NCBI GenBank assembly: GCA_036747295.1
Contig: DAIOCN010000004.1
Span: forward strand, 68,830 to 132,829
DNA: 64,000 nucleotides
Source of the DNA: UBA4736 sp002404015
Lineage (GTDB): Bacteria; Chloroflexota; Dormibacteria; Dormibacterales; Dormibacteraceae
Direction: 5' to 3'
Positions within the stretch are counted from its first letter, which is position 1. The number at the start of each line of letters is the position of its first letter. The notes under the pieces are model-generated. The model was not told the DNA's origin and searched no databases. It saw only the letters and a list, made by a program, of their open reading frames with translations. The position numbers were made by a program, and so were the translations under genes. Positions 37,279 to 45,272 of the stretch are shown here, piece by piece.

Positions 37279-38239
37279 CGGCCCCCACGTCCGCCAGCTT
37301 GTCCAGGCTGCCGTCGACGGCCAGCGACTGCAGGTGGGCGAGCGCCTCCTGGAGGGCCAGCCGCTTCTCGTAGATGTGCTTGCGCACCCCGAAGACCCCG
37401 ATCGAGACCTCCCAGCCCGTCATCTCCGAATCCCCCATGATCTCCAGGATCTGCAGCTTGCGGCGGCCGTGGTGGGAAGCCATCCACTCGATCCGGCCGG
37501 CAGCGTCCTCGAAGGGATGCCCGTGGGCGGGCAGGACGCGTCTTGGCTGGAGGGCCAGCAGGCGGTCCAGCGCGCCCAGGTAGTCGTCCAGGGGGTTGGG
37601 CGTGCTCTGTGGGTGGAGCCCGATGTTGGGGCTCATCTCAGGAAGCAGCTGGTCGCCCGCGAACAGCACCCTGTCTCTGGGGTCCCAGAGGCAGACGTGG
37701 CCCGGCGAGTGGCCGGGAGTCCACTCCACGCGGAGCCGCAGGCGGCCCATCTCGAGTGTTTCGGCGCCGTCCAGCTCCACTGCTACCTCGGCCGGCGTGA
37801 CGAATTCGCGCATGGCCCGCGACGCGTCGCGCATCTCCTCCGCGTCGGCCTCGGGCACGCCGTGCACCTCCAGGTGCCGGCCCACCTCGGCGACCAGCTG
37901 CTCGATGTCCAGGTAGCGGGGATGGACCATGGGCACCTCGAGGCGATGGAGGTAGATCTCGGCCCCGTCCCTGGCGAACAGGCCCGCCGCACCGTAGTGG
38001 TCGGGGTGGATGTGCGTCACGACCAGCCGGCGCACCCGGGCCGCCGGCCCGCCCACCTCCCGGATCGCGGTCCGGAGGATCTCCACCGACTCGTCCGAGT
38101 TCATGCCGCAGTCGATCAGGTCCACAATGCCGTCCTTGGGAAGCAGGAAGGCGTTGACGGTGCCGTTCTCGAATGGGATCGGCAGCCCCAGCTCGAAGAC
38201 CCCGGGCATCACTTCGGACAGTTCGAGCGCGGCGGGCAC
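37256..38239 (-). CDS. Metallo-beta-lactamase-fold hydrolase
   Basis: MBL-fold hydrolase of 327 aa. Metal ligands: THIHPDHYG (the HxHxDH motif), WTPGHSPGHVCLW, FAGDQLLPEMSP and PAHGHPFEDA. A C-terminal helical domain of about 80 residues (HHGRRKLQILEIMGDSEMTG, then an HTH-like stretch) matches the MBL-fold plus helical extension seen in acyl-CoA-thioesterase or LACTB2-like proteins. GTG or ATG near the N-terminus; the chosen start is 38239. The 3' end overlaps degV by 23 bp, tail to tail. Divergent from the SCP2 gene. Confidence 0.88.
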   Translation of the reverse strand: MPAALELSEVMPGVFELGLPIPFENGTVNAFLLPKDGIVDLIDCGMNSDESVEILRTAIREVGGPAARVRRLVVTHIHPDHYGAAGLFARDGAEIYLHRLEVPMVHPRYLDIEQLVAEVGRHLEVHGVPEADAEEMRDASRAMREFVTPAEVAVELDGAETLEMGRLRLRVEWTPGHSPGHVCLWDPRDRVLFAGDQLLPEMSPNIGLHPQSTPNPLDDYLGALDRLLALQPRRVLPAHGHPFEDAAGRIEWMASHHGRRKLQILEIMGDSEMTGWEVSIGVFGVRKHIYEKRLALQEALAHLQSLAVDGSLDKLADVGAVRWRRPR

Positions 38240-38297
38240 CTGTATAAGATGAAGTAGATCGGATGGCGCATGGCGTCATCGCGTGCAGGAGGAATTC

Positions 38298-38648
38298 ATG
38301 ACAGATCAGACGCAGGCCGACGAGGTCACGCCGAAGATGGTGTTCGAGCAGATGCCGACCTATTTCCAGGCCGACAAGGCAGCCAACACGAACGCCAACA
38401 TCCAGTTCGACCTGGCCGGCGACGGCGGCGGCAAATGGTGGATCAAGATCGCCGACGCGCAGGCCACCTCGGGCGAAGGCGAGATCGAGAACCCCAGCCT
38501 GACGCTCATCTGCGACGCCGGCGACTACGTCAAGATCGCGCTCGGCCAGATGGACCCCACGGCAGCTTTCATGCAGGGCAAGCTCAAGATCAAGGGTGAC
38601 ATGGGCCTGGCGATCAAGTTCCCCAACCTGTTCAAGAGGCCTGCTTAG
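38298..38648 (+). CDS. SCP2 sterol-binding-domain protein
   Basis: Small (116 aa) sterol-carrier-protein-2-like lipid-binding protein. Landmarks: NIQFDLAGDGGGKWWIKIAD, then NPSLTLICDAGDYVKIALGQ, MDPTAAFMQGKLKIKGDMGL and AIKFPNLF, the classical SCP2 run. Lipid carrier; often linked to fatty-acid or sterol catabolism. ATG 38298 is preceded by a strong AGGAGG; GTG 38283 is in frame but unlikely. A TATAAG -10 lies at about 38243, giving a ~50-nt leader, so this gene uses a normal leadered promoter. Confidence 0.93.
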   Translation: MTDQTQADEVTPKMVFEQMPTYFQADKAANTNANIQFDLAGDGGGKWWIKIADAQATSGEGEIENPSLTLICDAGDYVKIALGQMDPTAAFMQGKLKIKGDMGLAIKFPNLFKRPA

Positions 38649-38657
38649 AGCGGAACC

Positions 38658-38845
38658 CTAGTAGGGTGCTGAAAAAGGTCGGCGAGGGATTCGGTGACCA
38701 GGTGGCCCAGATCCGAGGCGACTTCGAGAACGGGAGCAAAGCGTATTGGAGATACGCGTCGCGAGGATCGGAGGAGTCAACGACGGAGATGGGCCGCCTG
38801 GGCGCCGAAGCACCGTCGGTTCCCTTTTCAGCGGCCTGCTAGTAG
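38658..38845. mobile_element. MITE-like element with terminal inverted repeats and CTAGTAG flanks
   Basis: CTAGTAG occurs at 38658-38664 and again in the same orientation at 38839-38845, as expected for a target-site duplication. Just inside, GGTGCTGAAAAAGG at the left and CCCTTTTCAGC at the right form imperfect inverted ends; over 21 bp including CTAG the arms match at 17 positions. The interior (~150 bp) has no gene. The GTGCTGAAAAA end resembles those of several DDE transposon families. The right flank supplies the TAG stop of the downstream lipoprotein. Confidence 0.55.
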
Positions 38846-39396
38846 TCGAACCGCCAGCTGGTGAGGCGGCTGCCCATCTCGTCGCTCAGCGCCAGGTTGC
38901 CCTGGCCCTCCCGGATGTCCATGAGGATCACGTGGTGCGCCGTCATCGCGATCCTCTGGTGGGCGCCGTTGACCAGGAAGGCGGCCCTCGCGTTGCCCCA
39001 GGTGATCGGCGAGAGGTCGAGCCCGTCGCCCAGGTTGGTCTTCGCCCAGTCCTCGAGCGTCGCGGAGGTGCCCTTCTCGTAGGTACCGATAATCATGAAG
39101 CCGAACAGCCCCTCGGTCGGTCCGGGAGTCCCGGAGGCGTTGACGATGTCGAAAGTGGCGTCCACGCCGGTCGGGTGATCGCTGTTCTGCAGGCGCTCCC
39201 GGTACTTCCAGGTGCCGGGGTAGCAGAAGCCCCAGCCCAGCTCCACCTCGTCGAGACCGTGGTCGCCGGTCGGGCACTTGATGGCCCCGGCCTGCGTCTG
39301 CAGGGTCGCCGAAGGCGCCGGGGTGGCGCTGGTCGACTGGCAGCCGGCCATCATGAGGCAGGCCGCGGCCATAAGCAGACGTCGGGATAGGGGCAC
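38839..39396 (-). CDS. Secreted lipoprotein of unknown function
   Basis: Lipoprotein of 185 aa with signal MPLSRRLLMAAACLMMAGC (lipobox MAGC, Cys19), a Ser/Thr/Pro-rich spacer, and a mature domain with WGFCYPGTWKYRERLQN and a paired Cys. I do not recognise the domain. Start GTG 39396 is 6 nt after a GATAAT box, so the transcript is likely leaderless. The stop codon TAG belongs to the MITE flank, so the native C-terminus may have been altered by insertion. No operon partner. Confidence 0.8.
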   Translation of the reverse strand: MPLSRRLLMAAACLMMAGCQSTSATPAPSATLQTQAGAIKCPTGDHGLDEVELGWGFCYPGTWKYRERLQNSDHPTGVDATFDIVNASGTPGPTEGLFGFMIIGTYEKGTSATLEDWAKTNLGDGLDLSPITWGNARAAFLVNGAHQRIAMTAHHVILMDIREGQGNLALSDEMGSRLTSWRFDY

Positions 39397-39402
39397 GTGC
39401 GC

Positions 39403-39408
39403 ATTATC
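39403..39408 (-). promoter_or_regulatory. -10 box of the lipoprotein gene (leaderless)
   Basis: GATAAT on the minus strand, 6 nt before the GTG start at 39396. The spacing puts the transcription start at the first base of the codon. There is no Shine-Dalgarno. Confidence 0.5.
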
Positions 39409-39467
39409 CTCTCCGAGAGCTGAAATTCGGACCCTCTATAAGCAGTTTCGACCTAGCAATAACTGTC

Positions 39468-39495
39468 TTGACGATGAGAAATCATGTGATAGTGT
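39468..39495 (+). promoter_or_regulatory. Sigma-A-type promoter of the DksA/TraR gene
   Basis: TTGACG (39468-39473), 16-nt spacer, TAGTGT (39490-39495). The start of transcription would be near 39502, leaving a ~28-nt leader with the GGGGGG purine run before ATG 39530. This is the clearest -35/-10 pair in the window. Confidence 0.65.
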
Positions 39496-39529
39496 TAGTG
39501 CCCTTAGTTCCAATTCAGGGGGGCAAAAG

Positions 39530-39916
39530 ATGAAGGACGAGGACAAGGAACGAGTGGCTCGCCTGGAGGCGAACCGCAACGCGCTTTCACAGCTCGCGAC
39601 CGCCTTCGAGGAGGAGGCCGGGCTCAACCGGCCGATCGCCGAGAGCGTCGGCGACATCATCACCCGCGACTACGAGGACACCGACTTCGCCCAGGTCATA
39701 AGCGAACGCGAGATCAACGACACATTGGTCCACCTGCTGGGTGAGAACCGCGAGCAGGTCGAGCGGGCGCTGGAGCGGCTGCACGAGGGCAAATACGGCG
39801 TCTGCGAGGACTGCGACAGCCGGATCCCCGCGGAGCGGCTTCGGTTCCGCCCCGAGGCGACCCGCTGCGTGGGCTGCCAGGGGCGCTGGGACCGGCTGAA
39901 CCGCCGGTCAGCCTAG
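39530..39916 (+). CDS. TraR/DksA-type zinc-finger protein
   Basis: Protein of 128 aa. N-terminal coiled-coil (KERVARLEANRNALSQLATAF), then EREINDTLVHLLGENREQ, ending in a C4 zinc finger: CEDCDSRIPAERLRFRPEAT and RCVGC. This is the DksA/TraR layout, in which the coiled-coil tip enters the RNA polymerase secondary channel and modulates initiation. The canonical DxxDxA coiled-coil tip is not obvious, so it may be a DksA-like rather than a true stringent-response DksA. ATG 39530 follows a G-rich ribosome-binding region; a longer frame (39278) reads into the promoter. Followed by a strong terminator. Confidence 0.88.
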   Translation: MKDEDKERVARLEANRNALSQLATAFEEEAGLNRPIAESVGDIITRDYEDTDFAQVISEREINDTLVHLLGENREQVERALERLHEGKYGVCEDCDSRIPAERLRFRPEATRCVGCQGRWDRLNRRSA

Positions 39917-39950
39917 GCCGCCAAACCTACTCATCCCCCCAAATTGGGAG

Positions 39951-39985
39951 GGGGCGGCGCCTGTGTGGGCGCCGCCCCTCTTCAT
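39951..39985 (+). terminator. Strong intrinsic terminator after the DksA/TraR gene
   Basis: Perfect 11-bp stem GGGGCGGCGCC (39951-39961) with GGCGCCGCCCC (39968-39978), TGTGTG loop, then TCTTCATCTT. It lies 35 nt after the stop and 20 nt from the convergent aldehyde dehydrogenase gene, so it may act in both directions. Confidence 0.8.
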
Positions 39986-40005
39986 CTTGTGAAACGGCCC
40001 GCGGG

Positions 40006-41436
40006 TCAGACCCCGCCGTAGACCACCGACTTCTGCTCGGTATAGGAGTGGTAGGCCTCGATGCCGTGCTCTTTGCCGAAACCCGACTGCTTGGTGCCCC
40101 CGAAGGGGAGCTCGTCGTGCGCGATCTGGAGCGCGTTGACCCACGTGTAGCCGGCCTCCAGGTCCCGGACAGCCCGGTGGGCGCTGGCCATGCTCGACGT
40201 CCAGATCGACGATCCCAGCCCGAAGGGTGAGTTGTTGGCGCGGCGGAGCCCCTCGTCCAGGTCCTTGATGCTCATGATCGGCAGCGCCGGCCCGAAGACC
40301 TCCTCGGTGACCATCCTGGAGTCGTCGGGCACATCCAACAGGATCGCGGGGTTGATGAAGTTGCCCTTCGAATAGGCATCGCCCTCAGGCCGGCCGCCGC
40401 CGAAGGCGATCCGGGCGCCCTTGTCGAGGGCGTCCTTGACCTGCGCCTCGACCTCCGCCCGCTGAGCCTCGGTGTGCATCGGGCCCATCCGGCTGTCCTT
40501 GTCCATGCCGTTGCCGGGCTTCAGCTTGGCCGCCCGAGCGATCAGCTTCTCAAGGAGCTCGTCCATCACGGCCTCCTGGACGTACAGCCGCTTGACCGCC
40601 AGACAGGCCTGGCCGCAGTTGAAGAAACGACCCACCGAGATCGCCTTGGCCGCCGCCTCCAGGTCGGCGTCGTCGAGCACGATGCAGGGGTCGCTGCCGC
40701 CCAACTCGAGCGTGACCTTCTTCAGCTGCCCGGCCGCAGCCGCCATCACCTTCTTGCCGGTCGGCGTGGAGCCGGTCAGGGCGATCTTTCGGATTAGGGG
40801 GTGGGCCACGATGGCCTCGTTGGTGCCCGAACCGAGCACTACGTTGACGACGCCCTCCGGCAGGCCGCCCTCGATCAGGGCGTTGATGCAGGCCAGGGTC
40901 GCCAGCGGCGTGGTGCTGGCGGGCTTCAGTACGACCGTGTTGCCGGCCGCGATCGCCGGCGCGACCTTGTTGGCGGCCAGTGTGAGCGGGAAGTTCCAGG
41001 GCACGATGGCCCCGCAGACCCCGATCGGCTTGCGCACCACGAGCCCGTACGTGCTGGTGTCGGGCAGCAGCACGTACTCGCCGTGGATCTTGTCCGCGAG
41101 GTCCGCGAACCAGGCGATGTTCTCGCCGAAGCGCTGGGCCTCCAGCCTCGACTCGAGGATCGTCTTGCCCTGCTCGGCGGTCAGGATCGGAGCGATCTCG
41201 TCGACCTTGGTCAGCATGTGGGCCGCGGCCTTGTGCAGGATTCGGGCCCTCTCGGCCGGCGCCAGCCGGGACCAGCTCTGGAAGGCCTTGGCGGCCGCTT
41301 GGGCGGCGCGGTCCACGTCCTCGGGGCCGCCCGCCGGGACCTCTTCGACCAGCTCGCCGGTGGCCGGGTTCATGACCTTGTAGGTCTGGCCGGAGGCCGC
41401 GCCGGCGCGCTGGCCTTCGATGATCATGGTCGCCAT
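40006..41436 (-). CDS. NAD(P)+-dependent aldehyde dehydrogenase (succinate-semialdehyde dehydrogenase-like)
   Basis: Cytosolic aldehyde dehydrogenase of 476 aa. The catalytic Glu is in LELGGSDPCIVLDDADLE and the catalytic Cys in GRFFNCGQACLAVKRLYVQE; the coenzyme loop reads ALTGSTPTGKKVM. The sequence most resembles GabD-type succinate-semialdehyde dehydrogenases (PWNFPLTLAANKVAPAIAAG, EEVFGPALPIMSIKDLDEGL), but substrate cannot be read with certainty. Divergent from the enoyl-CoA hydratase; the shared 87-bp gap has a plus-strand GATAATTAT A/T-rich box at 41477-41485. Confidence 0.92.
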   Translation of the reverse strand: MATMIIEGQRAGAASGQTYKVMNPATGELVEEVPAGGPEDVDRAAQAAAKAFQSWSRLAPAERARILHKAAAHMLTKVDEIAPILTAEQGKTILESRLEAQRFGENIAWFADLADKIHGEYVLLPDTSTYGLVVRKPIGVCGAIVPWNFPLTLAANKVAPAIAAGNTVVLKPASTTPLATLACINALIEGGLPEGVVNVVLGSGTNEAIVAHPLIRKIALTGSTPTGKKVMAAAAGQLKKVTLELGGSDPCIVLDDADLEAAAKAISVGRFFNCGQACLAVKRLYVQEAVMDELLEKLIARAAKLKPGNGMDKDSRMGPMHTEAQRAEVEAQVKDALDKGARIAFGGGRPEGDAYSKGNFINPAILLDVPDDSRMVTEEVFGPALPIMSIKDLDEGLRRANNSPFGLGSSIWTSSMASAHRAVRDLEAGYTWVNALQIAHDELPFGGTKQSGFGKEHGIEAYHSYTEQKSVVYGGV

Positions 41437-41523
41437 TCAGTCACCCCCACGTGAAAAGATCGGATATCGGGACTACCGGATAATTATCGGCGTCGCAGGA
41501 AAAGCTCGTCGGGAGGTGCCGGC

Positions 41524-42297
41524 ATGGCGGTGAGACTCGAGAAGGAAGGCTCGGTCGGTGTCCTGGTTCTCGACCGGCCGCCGGCTAACGCGTACGACTA
41601 CGACTTTCTGCGCGAGTTCGGGGCCGCGATCGACGACGCCCGCGTGGACGACGGGATCCGGGCGATGCTCGTGCGCTCGGCGTCCGAGCGGTTCTTTTCG
41701 GCGGGGGCCGACCTGAAGGCGTTCGAGGCCGGCTCGCCGCGCCGGCGCTGGATGACCGCCCTGCTCGGGCATGAGGTCTTCCGGAAGATGGAGAACTCGC
41801 CGCTGGTCTTCGTCGCCGCCATCAACGGCCACGCCTACGGCGGCGGGCTCGAGCTGGCGCTCGCCTGTGACATCCGCTTCGCGGCCGAGGGCGACTACCG
41901 GATGGGCCTGAGCGAGGCCAACGTCGGCCTCTTCCCGGGCAATGGCGGTACCCAGCGGCTGCCCCGGATCGTCGGCCTCTCGCGGGGCATCGACATGATC
42001 GCCCAGGGCACGGGGGTGACGCCGGCGGAGGCCGCGGAGATCGGGCTGGTGGATCGCCTCTTCCCCGCCGCCTCGCTCCAGTCCGAGGCCCTCGCGTACG
42101 CAACCCAGCTGGCCTCCGGCCCCACGGAGGCGATCGGCCACGCCAAGGTGGCGGCGACCCTCGGCTACGGCCTCACCCTCGACGCCGGCCTGGCCATCGA
42201 GCGGGAGGGCATCGCCCGAGTCTTCTCAACCGAGGACGCCGAGGAGGGGATCCGAGCCTTCGGCGAGAAGCGAAAGCCCCACTTCAAAGGCCGGTAG
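41524..42297 (+). CDS. Enoyl-CoA hydratase/isomerase family protein
   Basis: Crotonase-fold acyl-CoA enzyme of 257 aa. The oxyanion-hole segments are ERFFSAGADLKAFEAGSP and AINGHAYGGGLELALACDIR; the catalytic-acid loop is MGLSEANVGLFPGNGGTQRL, which carries the Glu of hydratases in SEANVGL, followed by GTGVTPAEAAEIGLVDRLF. It probably hydrates a 2-enoyl-CoA or related intermediate. GGGAGGTG precedes the ATG, giving a normal ribosome-binding site. Monocistronic: a hairpin terminator follows at 42379. Confidence 0.93.
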   Translation: MAVRLEKEGSVGVLVLDRPPANAYDYDFLREFGAAIDDARVDDGIRAMLVRSASERFFSAGADLKAFEAGSPRRRWMTALLGHEVFRKMENSPLVFVAAINGHAYGGGLELALACDIRFAAEGDYRMGLSEANVGLFPGNGGTQRLPRIVGLSRGIDMIAQGTGVTPAEAAEIGLVDRLFPAASLQSEALAYATQLASGPTEAIGHAKVAATLGYGLTLDAGLAIEREGIARVFSTEDAEEGIRAFGEKRKPHFKGR

Positions 42298-42378
42298 AAG
42301 ACCGCTCCCCAACCTCCTAGGGGTTCGCTAGGGTGGGGTCCCTTAAGCGAGCCCGGATGTGAGGAGACCCCCTCCCGA

Positions 42379-42406
42379 CCCTCCCCACGCGGGGGAGGGC
42401 TTTCTT
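42379..42406 (+). terminator. Terminator after the enoyl-CoA hydratase gene
   Basis: CCCTCCCC (42379-42386) pairs with GGGGAGGG (42392-42399) around an ACGCG loop, followed by CTTTCTT. It lies 5 nt from the convergent Eis gene. The same ACCCCTCCC...ACCCTCCC-type sequence recurs on the minus strand near 5720-5765. Confidence 0.65.
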
Positions 42407-42410
42407 GGAG

Positions 42411-43625
42411 TCAGAAATGGGTCGGGTTCCAGGGCACGACGGGCCAGTGGAACATCGCGTCGGCCCGGTCGAGGGCGCCCTCCGACACCTCGCTGACCCG
42501 GCCGGCGCCCGCCAGGGTCCGGAACGTGTTCCCGCCCAGGTACACCGCGCCCAGCTCGGCGGCCGACAGCTCCAGGTCGGGCGGCCGCGAGCTGGGGCGG
42601 CACTCGGCCCCCTGGGGGCCGCCGGCCAGCTCGTACACGCCCTGGTTCCAGGAGCAGAACTCGTCGCGCACCGCCAGGACCAGCTCGCCCCCGGCTGAGT
42701 AGCGGCGTGCCGCCAGCGCCCTGGGGACGTCGACCAGGCGCAACCAGGTGCCGTCGGAGACGGTGGGTAGCGCGGCGCGCGCATCCGCCAGCAGGTGAGG
42801 CAGCGGCTCCACGGGCGGCCGGTCGCTCGCCTCGACCCAGCCGACCAGGTCGACATCCAGGCAGAACCGCCAGAGCGCCGCGTACGCGGCGGGGCTCCCG
42901 GCCACCAGCTGCTCGACCAGCAGGGACGACTTGTCGCGGTTCCAGTCCATGCGCTGCCGGAAGATCGCGAACCCGTCGCACGAGCCGCCGAGCTCGTGGA
43001 TGGCACAGCGCAGCTCGCCCAGCCGGTCGCGAGTGGCCTCTGACTCCTGGAACCTGAGGTCCCAGTAGACGTCGGTCAGTTCGAGCATTCCAGGCTGGGC
43101 CCGGCGAAGCATCTCCCAGGCGCCGGGTGCCGCCGCGCGCGCCTGCTCCGCTGCCGCCAGGACGACGCTGCCGGGGTCCTCGAAGGGAAACGCGAAGGCG
43201 CTGCGGTGGCTCGCGATCGTGACCGATGCCGAGTAAGTGGCGAGGCCGTAGCCGAAGCGGCCGTAGATCTGCGCCTCGGAGGCCCACAGCCCCGCCAGCG
43301 CCTCGCCGCGCTCGTGGATGTCGTCCAGCTGGCGCCGCATCAGGGTTCGCAGGAGGCCCCGGCGGCGGTGGGTGGGGAGCACGCTGATCGCGGTCACCCC
43401 GGCCATGGGGGTCAGGGCGCCCGGTACGGTGAGCTCGAAGCTGATGGCCGCGGCCGTCGCGACCAGGGCGCCGTCCTCGAAGGCCGCCAGCGTCCGGTCC
43501 AGCTCGCGCTGGCGGCGCGTGCGCTCCAGCCACTCCGGACTTGCCGGCCGGCCCTGAAACGCCCGGCTCAGCTGGTCGGTGAAAGCGGTCAGCTCGTCCT
43601 CCCGGATCGGGCGCAGAACCGTCAT
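42411..43625 (-). CDS. Eis-like GNAT N-acetyltransferase
   Basis: Protein of 404 aa with an N-terminal GNAT domain (TAISVLPTHRRRGLLRTLMR is the acetyl-CoA loop; SEAQIYGRFGYGLATYSASV the second conserved block) and a C-terminal SCP2-like domain ending DAMFHWPVVPWNPTHF. This two-GNAT-plus-SCP2 layout matches Eis proteins, which acetylate multiple amines of aminoglycosides or protein lysines. The ATG overlaps the CoA-transferase B stop as ATGA, so it is co-translated with the CoA transferase pair. Substrate unknown. Confidence 0.9.
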   Translation of the reverse strand: MTVLRPIREDELTAFTDQLSRAFQGRPASPEWLERTRRQRELDRTLAAFEDGALVATAAAISFELTVPGALTPMAGVTAISVLPTHRRRGLLRTLMRRQLDDIHERGEALAGLWASEAQIYGRFGYGLATYSASVTIASHRSAFAFPFEDPGSVVLAAAEQARAAAPGAWEMLRRAQPGMLELTDVYWDLRFQESEATRDRLGELRCAIHELGGSCDGFAIFRQRMDWNRDKSSLLVEQLVAGSPAAYAALWRFCLDVDLVGWVEASDRPPVEPLPHLLADARAALPTVSDGTWLRLVDVPRALAARRYSAGGELVLAVRDEFCSWNQGVYELAGGPQGAECRPSSRPPDLELSAAELGAVYLGGNTFRTLAGAGRVSEVSEGALDRADAMFHWPVVPWNPTHF

Positions 43626-44389
43626 AGCCGGCGCGTCCAGAAGCCGTCCGGGTCAAGCCGGCGCACCTGCTCCAGCTCGCCTACGCTCGGCGCCGCCGTC
43701 TCCTGGACGTCGGGCGCGACGGCCAGGTCCCAGCCGGTGTTCTCGCGCACCTCGTCGACGCCATGGCCGGGGTGCACCGACGCCAGGTAGGCCTCGCCGC
43801 CGCCCTCCGGAAAGCGGAGAACCGCCATGGTCGTCACGATGGCGACCGGCCCCGCGCCCAGGAGCCCGTTGCGCCGGCGCCAGCCCGGACCGTCGCCGTA
43901 GCCAGGCGATGTGATGTACGAGACGCGCTCCACCAGCCGCCGCTTCTCATGGCTCATCAAGGTCACCCAGCGCCGTGAGAGGATGGCGATGTCAGCGCCT
44001 CCCCCGCTGCCCGGCAGCTTGGTCGCCGGCTGCCGCGGGTCGCCGATGTAGCTGGTGTTGAGGTTGCCGAACCTGTCCACCTCGGCCCCGCCGATGAACC
44101 CCAGGTCCACCTCGCCCTGCGCCATCAGGGCCATCACGTTCGACATCCGGGTGGCCCAGAGCGCCCTCACCACGTTGGGCGGGTCGCCCATGGTGCCCAG
44201 GAACCCCTCGGCCGGCAGGTCCCGCATGAGGCCCAGCTCGAACAGCGCGCGGGCGGTGGGAGCGTGCGTGCTGCGGGCGACACCGTAGGCGAGGATCGGC
44301 AGCCGCATTCCGACGAAGACCAGCTCGCCGTCGCGGATCTCGCGGGAGGCGACGGCGACCATCATCTCCTGGGGGGTGTAGTCAGACAT
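43622..44389 (-). CDS. CoA-transferase subunit B (IpdB/GctB-like)
   Basis: Beta subunit of a class I CoA-transferase, 255 aa. Signs: EMMVAVASREIRDGELVFVG at the N-terminus, EVDRFGNLNTSYIGDPRQPA and LPGSGGGADIAILSRRWVTL, the GSGGGxD oxyanion region. Closest by layout to IpdB/GctB (glutaconate-type) proteins, some of which are steroid-ring-opening hydrolases rather than transferases. The 5' end overlaps the alpha subunit by 8 nt and the 3' end overlaps eis, so all three are one translation-coupled unit. Confidence 0.9.
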   Translation of the reverse strand: MSDYTPQEMMVAVASREIRDGELVFVGMRLPILAYGVARSTHAPTARALFELGLMRDLPAEGFLGTMGDPPNVVRALWATRMSNVMALMAQGEVDLGFIGGAEVDRFGNLNTSYIGDPRQPATKLPGSGGGADIAILSRRWVTLMSHEKRRLVERVSYITSPGYGDGPGWRRRNGLLGAGPVAIVTTMAVLRFPEGGGEAYLASVHPGHGVDEVRENTGWDLAVAPDVQETAAPSVGELEQVRRLDPDGFWTRRL

Positions 44390-45272
44390 CCCCGTAGTCC
44401 ACCGGGGCCGACATCAGGTGACGCTTGATCCGGATCGCGTCGGCGTCCACCTGCGTCATGTAATCCGCCCGGTCGCGCACCCCCAGCACCCGCTCGCGCA
44501 GCCACTCCTGATACCCCTCCGCGGTCCGGGACCGCTCCGCGTACTCACGGTAGGCGGCGTGGTCGCGGCCCCAGTGGCCCTGGAGGGGGGCGGGGTGACA
44601 GCCGCCGGGTTCGGGCACCACGGCGACCACCTTGGTCTCTGGAAAGAGGATCCGGTTGGGGTCCGAGAGCGTCACGTCCTCGTCGACGAGCTCCTCGCAG
44701 GAGAGGATCACCCGCCCCGCCGCCAGTCCCGCCTCCTCGGTGATCCCGTAGGGGCCCCAGAAGTGGGCCCGGCCCTGCGCGTCCGCCCGCTGGACGTGGA
44801 AGATCGCCACGTCGGGCCGGACCGGCTTGACGCGAACGTGTCCATCTCCCGGCTCCAGGTCGGGGTTGGTCTTCAGGATGTCGCTGCCGAGGAGGGTGGT
44901 GGTGGGCAGGAAGGGCGAGTTCCAGGCCGCCGCCCAGAGCGCCAGCGAGATCGAGAAGTTGGTGTGGTCGTGGATCTCGATCGGCCGCGGCTCCCCCTTC
45001 TCGGCGGCGCGCCGGTAGCAGTGGCCCAGGCCTTCGGAAACGTTCCCCACCCATGCCGCGACGACCCGGCCCACGCAGCCGGCGCCGATCAGCTGGTCGA
45101 ACAGCGCGTCGCTGATCGGACCGATCAGGGTCAGGTCGCGACGCTCCTGGCGGATGAGCTCGTGGCCGGCCGCGAAAGGTATGCCGTGCTCGAGCGAGGT
45201 GCCGAGGGCGACCGCGGAGCCGTCTGGCACGTGCTCGGCGATGGCGTCGGCCATTGATACGACCTTGCTCAG
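44382..45272 (-). CDS. CoA-transferase subunit A (IpdA/GctA-like), CTG start
   Basis: Alpha subunit of the class I CoA-transferase, 296 aa from CTG 45272. The start reads LSKVVSMADAIAEHVPDGSA, matching the usual MSKVVSxxEAVxxIPDGxxVALG of the family. CTG overlaps the aroC TGA as CTGA. ATG 45254 would drop only the first six residues; the longer frame to 45413 is not family-like. Later blocks: NVSEGLGHCYRRAAEKGEPR, HTNFSISLALWAAAWNSPFL, PTTTLLGSDILKTNP and ADAQGRAHFWGPYGITEEAG. Pairs with subunit B, which overlaps it by 8 nt. Probably acts on a cyclic or dicarboxylic acyl-CoA. Confidence 0.9.
   Translation of the reverse strand: MSKVVSMADAIAEHVPDGSAVALGTSLEHGIPFAAGHELIRQERRDLTLIGPISDALFDQLIGAGCVGRVVAAWVGNVSEGLGHCYRRAAEKGEPRPIEIHDHTNFSISLALWAAAWNSPFLPTTTLLGSDILKTNPDLEPGDGHVRVKPVRPDVAIFHVQRADAQGRAHFWGPYGITEEAGLAAGRVILSCEELVDEDVTLSDPNRILFPETKVVAVVPEPGGCHPAPLQGHWGRDHAAYREYAERSRTAEGYQEWLRERVLGVRDRADYMTQVDADAIRIKRHLMSAPVDYGDV

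Noticed and set aside
42343..43656. Second minus-strand frame overlapping the Eis-like gene
   Set aside because: Arg/Pro/Gly-rich frame-shifted reading of the Eis gene, whose own frame has clear GNAT and SCP2 blocks.
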